Source of the DNA: Bathynomus jamesi
Lineage: Eukaryota > Arthropoda > Malacostraca > Isopoda > Cirolanidae
Direction of reading: 5' to 3'
NCBI GenBank assembly: GCA_023014485.1
Contig: JAJOZX010005530.1
Span: forward strand, 186,001 to 250,000
DNA length: 64,000 nucleotides
The translations under genes were made by a program, and so were the position numbers. Shown here piece after piece: positions 55,281-64,000 of the stretch; within the stretch, counting starts at the first letter, position 1, and every line of letters begins with the position of its first letter. Below the pieces are notes generated by a model that was not told the origin of the DNA, made no database searches, and saw only the letters and a list, made by a program, of their open reading frames with translations.

Positions 55281-56252
55281 GCGTCATGACTCCAATGGCG
55301 TCATGACTCCAATGGCGTCATGACTCCAATGGCGTCATGACTCCAATGGCGTCATGACTCCAATGGCGTCATGACTCCAATGGCGTCATGACTCCAATGG
55401 CGTCATGACTCCAATGGCGTCATGACTCCAATGGCGTCATGACTCCAATGGCGTCATGACTCCAATGGCGTCATGACTCCAATGGCGTCATGACTCCAAT
55501 GGCGTCATGACTCCAATGGCGTCATGACTCCAATGGCGTCATGACTCCAATGGCGTCATGACTCCAATGGCGTCATGACTCCAATGGCGTCATGACTCCA
55601 ATGGCGTCATGACTCCAATGGCGTCATGACTCCAATGGCGTCATGACTCCAATGGCGTCATGACTCCAATGGCGTCATGACTCCAATGGCGTCATGACTC
55701 CAATGGCGTCATGACTCCAATGGCGTCATGACTCCAATGGCGTCATGACTCCAATGGCGTCATGACTCCAATGGCGTCATGACTCCAATGGCGTCATGAC
55801 TCCAATGGCGTCATGACTCCAATGGCGTCATGACTCCAATGGCGTCATGACTCCAATGGCGTCATGACTCCAATGGCGTCATGACTCCAATGGCGTCATG
55901 ACTCCAATGGCGTCATGACTCCAATGGCGTCATGACTCCAATGGCGTCATGACTCCAATGGCGTCATGACTCCAATGGCGTCATGACTCCAATGGCGTCA
56001 TGACTCCAATGGCGTCATGACTCCAATGGCGTCATGACTCCAATGGCGTCATGACTCCAATGGCGTCATGACTCCAATGGCGTCATGACTCCAATGGCGT
56101 CATGACTCCAATGGCGTCATGACTCCAATGGCGTCATGACTCCAATGGCGTCATGACTCCAATGGCGTCATGACTCCAATGGCGTCATGACTCCAATGGC
56201 GTCATGACTCCAATGGCGTCATGACTCCAATGGCGTCATGACTCCAATGGCG
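55281..56252. repeat. 17-bp minisatellite, about 57 units, essentially uniform
   Basis: Unit GCGTCATGACTCCAATG repeated without any variant I can see. Because 17 is not a multiple of 3 and each unit has a TGA, no frame stays open. ATGACTCCA is shared with the 15-bp units of the macrosatellite. Confidence 0.95.
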
Positions 56253-56773
56253 TACAAAATAATTAATGTAAATACCGTATATATTCCTACATTATAAGAA
56301 TGAAATCATCAGAAATAAGTGATCATCAAATTTATATAAAAAAAAATTAAAAGAAAGTAGTAATATATATACAATTTAGGGTGATTCAAAAAAATCAGTT
56401 TTTTTTTTTTTGTTTAACCTGTATTTTTGTTCCCTATGACAAAAGAGTAGTGTATGCCAAATTTGGTGAATTTTAAATAAAATTTACTATGTGCTACCAG
56501 GCGTCAGTTTCCCTTTTTTTCAATGTTTGTTTTTACAACTTATGATTTTGTTTAATTGTTTATATTTCAGAATTTTTAATAATGGTTTATATACTAGCTT
56601 GCTTTTAATTGTTGTTTGGAACTCGTAATTTTGATACCAATTAATCGATTATGGAAGCTAGGTTACTCACCATCACCTAGTTGCTCAGTTGGGAGAAGTT
56701 CTACAAGAAAAGAAACTGAAGTATGGCTAATTGGGCAGCCCTCTGCAGTACTAAAAACATCAGTATTATCATC
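56251..56773. repeat. Inverted duplication, right arm
   Basis: Plus-strand copy of the hAT-like 5' end: TAGGGTGATTCAAAAAAATC at 56377, then codons for YSPSPSCSVGRSSTRK and TEVWLIGQPSAVLKTSVLSS up to 56773, where it is fused to macrosatellite DNA. Confidence 0.88.
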
Positions 56774-57174
56774 CAATGATGCCATGACTCCAATGACTGC
56801 CATGACTGATGGAATGTTAAGGCCAAATTGATTAAGATTAGCTTTATTAGGCCAATGGAGATTCATAAACAAGGCATTTCGTCACCACCACATGACTGAA
56901 GCTTAAACAAAATAAGATTATTATTGGTTTAGCAAATTAATAAGATTTTTGTATTATAAACATCTGTAATACGTAATATTTTCCATCAGCAGTGAGTGAA
57001 AAATATTCAAAAACAGCAGATTTATACTTTTGATGTGACATTACGATGTTATTACTTATCAAATTGAAATCTAAAAATCTGAAAAAGATTTAGGGTTGCT
57101 AGTACAAAATGCATTATAAGCAACTATATTTATATAAATATATATTTATATATGTTTTAATATATAAATATTAA
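56774..57174. repeat. Macrosatellite monomer, left part (interrupted)
   Basis: Starts in degenerate minisatellite (GATGCCATGACTCCAATGAC), then GATGGAATGTTAAGGCC and the conserved block. About 115 bp from TCATCAG to CAAAC are deleted at 56896. It stops at TTAA 57171-57174, where the piggyBac entered; the monomer resumes at 60214. Confidence 0.88.
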
Positions 57175-57589
57175 CCGAGCAAGGCTTATTCAAACGATGC
57201 ATAAATATTCCTGGAAATTCCTGGAATTGCATACCTTTCCAGTTTTTTGTTTTGCAATGATCAGATTGTTCTTGCTAGATATATATTATTATGCATCATT
57301 TTAATGAGAGAGAAATGTACTTCAATATTATGTTTATTAAATTCTCCTAAAATAATTATATAAGACCAAAGTAATGCGTTGAAGTTGGGAAAAAAAAAAA
57401 AGTGAACAGAGTTTTAAGTTTTGAAGGCCTCTTAACCAGTGTAGTTCCCCATTAAAAATTGTTTTCTTTACGTCCTTTAGCTCCAAATTTCATGGGTAAC
57501 TTGCGTATCTGAAAAGAAAACGAGTTTCACTGCCCAAATATTCAATAAATGGATGGTTTCAGAGATGACTCACCATTAGGCCATTCGCA

Positions 57590-58200
57590 ATATTGATACA
57601 GTACCTTGTATATATATTTATAAAGTAGATAAATAAGGTAAGATAAGTAAGATAAATAACATAAATAACAGTAGGTACTCTTGTACATTTATAAAATTTA
57701 TAAAATACATTTATAAAATAGATATTATTTATATAAATAAATAGCATACCTTATTTTTATTTTTTCTAGTCTCGGGCAGTGGGATCGGATGAATTACTCC
57801 TCGTTCTATAAAGTAGATAAATAAGATAAATAAGATGAATAAATAAAATAAATAACATAAATAACATTTAAATAACAGTAGGTACTCTTGTACATTTATA
57901 AAATTTATAAAATACATTTATAAAATAGATATTTATATAAATAAATAGCATACCTTATTTTTATTTTTTCTAGTCTCGGGCAGTGGGATCGGATGAATTA
58001 CTCCTCGTTCTATAAAGTAGATAAATAAGATAAATAAGATGAATAAAATAAATAACATAAATAACAGTAGGTACTCTTGTACATTTATAAAATTTATAAA
58101 ATACATTTATAAAATAGATATTTATATAAATAAATAGCATACCTTATTTTTATTTTTTCTAGTCTCGCTAAGCGGGATCGGGTGAATTACTCCTCTTTCT
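57590..58200. repeat. Triplicated 3' end of the piggyBac gene
   Basis: CTAGTCTCGGGCAGTGGG occurs at 57766 and 57970, and CTAGTCTCGCTAAGCGGG at 58159, so the units are about 204 and 189 bp. Each contains the last codons of the transposase, its stop and AT-rich trailer. The copy attached to the gene has a different stop position (DPA stop) from the two others (DPTARD stop). Confidence 0.85.
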
Positions 58201-59824
58201 TTTGAGACTTAGATCTCTCCAGTAGTGCTCGAGTTTTGCCCAGCATTCTTCATGAACACCAACATTACATCCTGGGCAGTGGTGAAGGGATCTTCGACTA
58301 CAAATAACACATTTTCGTAGTTGTGTGCCAGGAAGTTTGGTGTGTGTGTGCTCTGAAGCTGATGCCGATGAAGTTGAGGGAAGATGAAGCATCGATGCTG
58401 GGGCATGGTGTGTTCTTGGGTAGGCAAGTGCTTCTACGATGGAGTATATGAAGTCTGATCTTGCCAGCGGCTTGTCAGTATTCTGGCAGTAGATGATATA
58501 AGCATTGACGAGTGCCATATCAAACAAGTTCATAAGAATTTTCTTCCAGTACCGTCTAGTTGTTCTTTGACTTGCATACTGAAAAATTTTCTTATCACTA
58601 AGATCGACTCCACCCATGCCGACGTTGTAATCAGAAATAATTTTTGGCTTTACGTGTTCTTGACCATGCCTGTTTCGAACATTTATATTTTCTGCATGTC
58701 CAAATGTTGATAGAAGGTAGACAATCTTCCTGGTTGGCTTTTCTTTGAAGCCTACAAGGAGCACTTGGCCTTTTCTAAAGTAGTGTGTTTCCCCAGCTTG
58801 GAGTCTTGCCTGTTTCAGTCTGTTTGGAAGATGCTTTGAAGTAATTCTAATTGTGCCAGTTAGGGAGGTTTCATTACTGAGTAGCTCTTCAGCCAGTGGC
58901 ACTTTGGTGTAAAAATTGTCTGTTACAAGGTGGTATCCTTTGTGGAGCAGCTTACTTTCTTTCATGGCATGCATTACAACTTCATGCGCTAAACCTTTCG
59001 CAGAACCGGAGGCAAAAAAGTCTTTTCCACAGTAAAGGTCAACATGATACACATATCCAGTATTGGCTTCACACAGTTCAAACTTTTTTATACCATAACG
59101 CGCGTGCCGTTTATTTGGTATATACTGTATGTACGACGTTCTGTTCTTCATGCCTATCATACTTTCATCTAAAGATAATGTCAGATTTGGTACGTAATAT
59201 GCTTTGAAGACTGTTGCAATGGTCGAGTAGTGTTCGAACCTTGAACCAAGGATCAAATCCTTCTTCCCTGCGCCGTCGTTGATTCGCTGTATTGGAGAGA
59301 TGTAGAAATCCATTTATCAGCATAAACTGCCGTTTACTCATTACTTCTCCAAATGAACTTTTGAGAAGTCGTCTCGTATCCCAGTAATCACGAATGTTTT
59401 TTCTTTGGTGGAGTCCCATACAGAAACACAGTCCGAAATACTTTTTCAACATCTCTAAGTCAATGTTTTTCCAATGAGCGAAAGTAGAATGGGGAATTGT
59501 ACTAAAGTCTTTTTGGGAAATTCTAAGGGTTGCATACCTGTTTGTTTCTCTAACAATATGAGTCAATAGCGAGTCACTTAGAAACAGATTTGCATATTGA
59601 ATAGGCTCTGCATTTTGAGGCGGGGCATTATGAGGGCCTACATTTCTTGGACGAAATGTGAATTTGGTCCCATCTGCCTCACTTTCAGGAGGGTAAACAT
59701 GAATCCATGAACTGGGAATACTAATACTTTTGGGTTCACCATCACTCTCACTAAACTCGCCACTCGAATCACTTGAAACATCACTCACGATGTCGCTATC
59801 ACTTTCACTTCCAGCAAGAGACAT
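58168..59824 (-). pseudogene. piggyBac transposase, one frameshift
   Basis: N-terminal acidic/Ser-rich start MSLAGSESDSDIVSDVSSDS, then FGLCFCMGLHQRKNIRDYW and FKVRTLLDHCN (59824 to about 59215). After one frameshift: VPNLTLSLDESMIGMKNRTS (first catalytic Asp), GYHLVTDNFYTKVPLAEEL (second) and SDYNVGMGGVDLSDKK (third). The C-terminal cysteine-rich domain CVICSRRSLHHC, CPGCNVGVHEECW is complete. All catalytic Asp residues and the domain that binds the ends are present, so only the shift near 59215 visibly disables it; a recent death or assembly error is possible. Confidence 0.9.
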
Positions 59825-60213
59825 TATTGTATATTATTGTATATAAATAAATAAAATCAATACCCACAAACAAATACACAGCGTAACGTGAAAAATGAGC
59901 AAGCTGAACTGAAACAGACTGCGAGAGCAGCGAGACGCGAGACCAATTAGCGGTCACTTTGCTTAGGATCTTGGGACTGTACGACCCTGAACCAACTAGA
60001 GGTCAGTTTTCTTACAATTTTCTAATCTCAGCTGACTAATTTTTACTTACAATTGGTCAGAAATGGTCGAAGAACCGCCCACATATTGAAAATTAACCAA
60101 TGATAACATAATATGTGAATTACGTATTAATGACGTTAAGCGTCTCTTACAGCGATGCGAAGATCTATGGAACGAACGAAGCGTCGTTTTCCGCGATGCG
60201 AAGATTTGATTGG
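59825..60213. other. piggyBac 5' noncoding region
   Basis: No gene. Contains GCGATGCGAAGATCT and GCGATGCGAAGATTT direct repeats (60153 and 60193) near the end, which may be subterminal binding repeats. Confidence 0.5.
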
Positions 60214-60315
60214 TTAAAACAGGTTAAATCTATTTTATTCATAAAATTGAGCTAGGCCTAGGGCTAGGCTGCTATGGTTATAATTGAAGGATTTACTCCG
60301 ACTCCATCCAACTAT
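60214..60315. repeat. Macrosatellite monomer, right part
   Basis: Continues the monomer interrupted at 57174: GGTTAAATCTATTTTATTC, GAGCTAGGCCTAGGGCTAGG and GGTTATAATTGAAGGATTT, one 24-bp-type unit, then an 18-bp array. Confidence 0.9.
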
Positions 60316-60628
60316 GCACTTCCGACGCCATATGCACTTCCGACGCCATATGCACTTCCGACGCCATATGCACTTCCGACGCCATATGCACTTCCGACGC
60401 CATATGCACTTCCGACGCCATATGCACTTCCGACGCCATATGCACTTCCGACGCCATATGCACTTCCGACGCCATATGCACTTCCGACGCCATATGCACT
60501 TCCGACGCCATATGCACTTCCGACGCCATATGCACTTCCGACGCCATATGCACTTCCGACGCCATATGCACTTCCGACGCCATATGCACTTCCGACGCCA
60601 TATGCACTTCCGACGCCATATGCCATGA
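60316..60628 (+). repeat. 18-bp minisatellite, about 17 uniform units
   Basis: Unit CTTCCGACGCCATATGCA, apparently without variants, in the place where other monomers have the 24-bp array. It looks like a recombined unit (CTTCCGAC of the 24-mer plus GACGCCAT of the 15-mer plus ATGCA). Confidence 0.93.
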
Positions 60629-60632
60629 CCGC

Positions 60633-62815
60633 ACGTGCGGTGGAAGATCTAAAGCTAGTGAATGGGACAAAGTGACAAAGTACTATGCAATTATTGCAAA
60701 GAAAGTATCACTCAAAAAATTGAGTGTGTGAAACATCATCTTGAGAAATGCAGTGAAAGAAAAGTGGAATGTTTTGAAAATGAGGCAAGAGGTATGCCGA
60801 GACTCGAATTTGGAGCATCAGTTGAAACCGATTCACTTCCTCCAACTTTGGCTTCTGGCAAAGATGTTCCAAAGATTATAAGTGAAAATGTGCCTGAAAT
60901 GAGTGACACCAGTGCAGGTTCTTCATCATCCACATTGTCATTCAACACCAATAAAGCATAAAAGGCAAAGATCAATTACACCATTTGTGGTAAGAATGAC
61001 TGTGGATGAAAAGGAAGAATTAGATTTACAAGTTACAAGGTTCTTTTTTCCAGCTAACCTACCCTTCAACATTTTAGAAAATAAAGAATTTATAAAATTA
61101 ATCAAAGGTCTAAGATCAGGATATGAACCACCAAACAGGAAAAGGTTGGCATCTGATCTGTTAATAAAAGTTAATCATGAAGTAATCCATGAAATGAAGA
61201 ATGACCTTAATCTTGATGATTGTACCATTACCCTTATACAAGATGGCTGGAGTTCAGTAGGTAATGGTCCTATTATTGCACACAGTATTCATAATGGAAA
61301 AAAGCTATATCTGATTTCAGCAGCAGATGCTGGAAGTATAAAAAAGACAGTAGAATATTGTGCACAGTTAGCTAGAGAAGCAATAACAAAAACTAAAGAA
61401 ATATATGGCATTGATTAAGTATAACTATTTTGTAGATACATTTTATTTTAGTTATAAACTGAATGTAATTCTCTGCCTTGGTATACTCAAATGCTCAGTT
61501 CCTTATGAGTTATGACATTTTATTTTCAGGTATTTGCTATGTGCACTGATAACGAAAACAAAATGATAAGAATAAGAGAAATTCTTAAGGAGGACAACTA
61601 AGTCTTATTACTTATGGCTGTTCAGCACACCATCTAAACTTGGTAGAAAAAGATCTCGCCAAAATCAGTTCTCAAGCATGTAGAAATTAACAAATATTTC
61701 TGAAACCATCACCAACCTCATGTAAGCTAAAAACAAATCCAATAAATTAGCTACTGTCACCTTTACTTTTATGCATTAGCACTGTCACCAGTCTGAATCC
61801 TAATTCACGACTCATTAAGTTGCATAGGCTATTTATTTATGCTGTCAAATCCAGCAATATTTGTAACAAAAATTTATATTTTAGGGTTGGTTAATGGAGA
61901 AAAGAGGTATGATGCCGCAACTAACAAATGAAACCAGATGGAATTCTCAGTTAGAATGCATAAAAACCTATTTGTCAAATCACTCTATATATAGAAATAA
62001 GAGGAGAGCATATTGAAGACATTGATCACAACATCGGAAAATTGATAGATAACTTATCTATACAGAAAGAGGCACTCCATTTACAGTCACAACTCTTACT
62101 TGTTGGAAATGCTCTAGATAAGGTGTGTTTATATTATGCAATTAAAATTACTTAACTTTAAATACCAATATTAATTTCAAGATATTTTATTTATAGAATC
62201 CTGTACTAAAGCACTACTAATAAATAATTAAAATACACTTCATTTTGTGTTGTAACTTGTAACACCAAAAAATAAATAATAACAATGCATAATTCTAAAT
62301 GTTTACAGATGTTTTCATTCAGCCATATATAACTTTATAGTTTTTATTTTTTTTGTTACAGTTGCAGGCTGATAAAAATAATACAACATTATCTGATGCT
62401 GTTGAAATTTGGCTCAATTTAATCCAAGATGAAAAATTAGCTCCATACAAAGATGATATTATTAAGAGATTTAAAAAAGCTATGGAGCCTTGTCATCTTT
62501 TGGCAAATATAACTGACCCAAAATATGAAGACAAATAGGACCTAAATGCTTAACTACTATCAATATATAAAACATAGGTAACTCAACTGTATGGGCAGAA
62601 TAGCTTTCTCTAATCTGAATCAAATCATCTGGCATTGCCATATTAGATAACAATTAGCATAAATTAAATACCATAAATTATATAATCTATATTATTAGCT
62701 TTATTTTTGTTTCCACACAGTTCTGTTATTTTTCAGGACAAAAACTGAATAGAGTTCAAGAGGAAGAGGCTGAAGAATGGCTGATTGAAATAAATTCAGA
62801 ATACATGGCATGATA
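60633..62815 (+). pseudogene. hAT transposase gene with BED finger and intron(s), broken
   Basis: LCNYCKESITQKIECVKHHL and EKC (60683-60755) form a BED-type zinc finger. 61000-61418 holds FFFPANLPFNILENKEFIKL and LIQDGWSSVGNGPIIAHSIH, the DUF659 region of hAT enzymes. VFAMCTDNENKM (61531-61566) has the second catalytic Asp block, MAVQHT/AHHLNLVEKDL follows, and MPQLTNETRWNSQLECIKTY (61908-61970). An intron is clear at 62120-62360: GATAAG, GTGTGTTT ... TTGTTACAG, TTGCAGGC, joining in phase 0. More AG acceptors lie at 61530, 61885 and 62738. The end is EEAEEWLIEINSEYMA. Several stops and lost donors make it a relic. Confidence 0.82.
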
Positions 62816-62884
62816 TTATGCATTCCGTTTAAAAGACGCACTAATTTTTCCTCCTTATTTATTCAAAGATAGTATAGTGTCCTT

Positions 62885-63003
62885 TCTTCATAATGTCCAC
62901 CAGAATCACCTCCCAGGAATCTAACCCAGGATCATCCAATTGCCAGTTGGATATGCTAACCACTGCACCATCCAATTGCCAGTTGGATATGTTAACCACT
63001 GCA
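62885..63003 (-). repeat. tRNA-derived SINE head, partly duplicated
   Basis: On the minus strand TTGGTGCAGTGGTTAACATA resembles a tRNA box A region. The 5' half (to TTGGATGG) is repeated twice, then GGGTTAGATTCCTGGG resembles box B with a T-arm stem. Not a functional tRNA: two D-arm halves and no acceptor pairing. Confidence 0.65.
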
Positions 63004-63189
63004 CCAAGGTCATTTGCTTGTTTTCTCTCCTCATCTTGTGCGGATGCTCTTCTACACAAGTGTCATTCTTTACATTAATTATACTGTGTTGTTTGCAGTT
63101 AAAATGTATATATGTGTATAGCATGAGAAGGTGCCCGCTCAGGGCATTCGATTTCACTCGTATGTAGGAGAATTACAAGTTGACTGATC

Positions 63190-63262
63190 AGGGACCTTGG
63201 TGCAATAGTTAGCATATCCAACTGGCAATTGGATGATCCCAGGTTTGATTCCTGGAATGTGC
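63190..63262 (+). repeat. tRNA-like SINE head
   Basis: GGGACCTTGGTGCAATAGTT, an anticodon-like stem TCCAA/TTGGA with loop CTGGCAA (GGC at the anticodon place), then CCAGGTTTGATTCCTGG forming a T arm. The acceptor ends do not pair, so this is a tRNA-derived SINE rather than a tRNA gene. The tail CTCTCCTCATCTTGTGCAGA at 63284 is also found after the first copy at 63022. Confidence 0.65.
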
Positions 63263-63354
63263 CTCATTTTTCATTTGCTTATTCTCTCCTCATCTTGTGC
63301 AGACGCTCTTCTACACAAGTGTTGTTCTTTACATTAACCTGTTAATACCTAGAT

Positions 63355-63842
63355 ATGCTGTTCCATTTCCCAACAAGACTTCCAGTACCATTACCCATCT
63401 TTTTGAGTTTAGAGTGTTGCCCACCCTTTTGCGCCCGCCTTGTTGGTTGTTAACTGATAATGGTCCAGAATTTAGGGGTCAGGAGTTCAAGCAGATGTTA
63501 TCTCAATACGGGATCGCTCACGTTTTCACAACCCCAAACCATCCAGAGAGCAATGGTGCAGTCGAGAGGGTCAACTGTACCATTGGTGAGCTTCTACAGA
63601 ATCTTGTTCAAGATTCTAGCTCGTGGGATTTGAATCTCCCAAAGGTCATTTTGACCTACAATGATACGATTCATTCTGAGTTGACTGTCTCCAGCCCAGT
63701 TCTTGTTATCGTCCGCTCATCCAGATCCTATTCCAGTTTCTATTCCCACTCAGTTCAAGAACAGTGGTTATTTAGGACATCCTGGTTTCTGTTCCTTTAC
63801 CAAGGGGCAACTTGTCATTTGAAAGGTTGTTCCAAAAGGTAA
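63355..63842 (+). pseudogene. Ty3/Gypsy integrase core fragment
   Basis: The 181-residue frame opening at 63297 becomes recognisable at YAVPFPNKTSSTITHLFEFR, then LLTDNGPEFRGQEFKQML (catalytic Asp) and NHPESNGAVERVNCTIGELL (catalytic Glu), and SWDLNLPKVILTYNDTIHSE. The first catalytic Asp would lie upstream and is missing. Frame is lost after about 63690. No LTR visible; orientation is opposite to the two Gypsy elements upstream. Confidence 0.85.
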
Positions 63843-63904
63843 TCTAGTTTCTAACAAGTTATTCCAGGTTAGTTCAGGTTCCCTGGGCTAGTATAGATAG
63901 TGAT

Positions 63905-64000
63905 GTGAGTCGTTTTTTGTCATTTTTTTTGTTTTTTTTGTCATTTTTTTTTGTTTAAAACGAAGATAGTCTGTTTTTTTGTTTTTTTATTTGTTTTTTA
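63905..64000. repeat. T-rich low-complexity tract
   Basis: Runs of TTTTTTGTTTTTT to the window edge. No feature recognised. Confidence 0.8.

Larger units (their letters stand above)
57175..60213 (-). mobile_element. piggyBac-superfamily element in a macrosatellite TTAA
   Basis: TTAA at 57171-57174 and 60214-60217; the uninterrupted monomers (for example near 3690) read ATATTAAAACATTAGG, so the target is proven. Ends CCGAGCAAGGCTTATTC and (complement) CCAATCAAATCTTCGC share a weak pattern. Size 3,039 bp. One transposase gene on the minus strand and an internal triplication at 57590-58200. Confidence 0.9.

Noticed and set aside
55281..56252. CRISPR-like array
   Set aside because: The 17-bp units are directly adjacent with no unique spacers, and the context is eukaryotic. 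It is a minisatellite.
63190..63262. Functional tRNA gene
   Set aside because: T arm and anticodon-like stem can form, but the acceptor ends do not pair and the copies have SINE-type tails and duplications.

Overview
The window is eukaryotic and almost entirely transposon-derived. I see no convincing single-copy host gene, no rRNA and no functional tRNA. AT-rich spacers, DUF4817-type and Mos1-type mariners, Penelope-like elements (PLEs), a CR1-like LINE, Ty3/Gypsy elements, piggyBac, several hAT families and a short AACCT run all point to an arthropod. A decapod-like crustacean is my best guess, but the species cannot be fixed from sequence alone. The density of nested insertions suggests a repeat-rich, perhaps heterochromatic, region.

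Layout. 1-280: end of a hAT element. 281-5495: tandem macrosatellite of roughly 730-980 bp monomers, each with an internal minisatellite, and one monomer holding a dead mariner. 5501-6313: palindromic mariner MITE. 6360-11911: two PLE copies with a 5'-truncated LINE between them and a MITE in the second. 12205-12423: mariner fragment. 12424 to about 16480: nearly full-length CR1-like LINE. 17469-37374: one 1.36-kb mariner split by an 18.5-kb LTR-retrotransposon insertion. That insertion has a 4-bp target duplication, very unequal palindromic terminal blocks, a second complete LTR retrotransposon inside its gag and a hAT MITE inside its right block. 37430-39470: decayed ZMYM1-like hAT gene. 38777-42172: five small inverted-repeat elements. 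42184-44426: inverted-repeat-flanked unit carrying an apparently intact four-exon gene of unknown function. 45716-49195: deleted mariner interrupted by a 3,043-bp hAT-like element with a perfect 8-bp target duplication. 49512-55071: second copy of that hAT-like family, broken by a PLE and a PLE fragment. 54661-56773: inverted duplication around a very uniform 17-bp minisatellite. 56774-60628: macrosatellite again, split by a piggyBac at TTAA. 60633-62815: hAT with a BED finger and at least one visible intron. 62885-63262: tRNA-derived SINE pieces. 63355-63842: Gypsy integrase fragment.

The genes do not form a pathway; they are selfish elements, most disabled by frameshifts. What can be read is an insertion chronology: macrosatellite older than mariner and piggyBac; Mos1-type mariner older than the outer LTR element, which is older than the inner LTR element; deleted mariner older than the hAT-like element; hAT-like copy 2 older than the PLE, the PLE fragment and the inverted duplication. 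The least familiar items are the hAT-like transposase family (2 copies), the four-exon gene, and the outer LTR element whose two terminal blocks are different giant palindromes.
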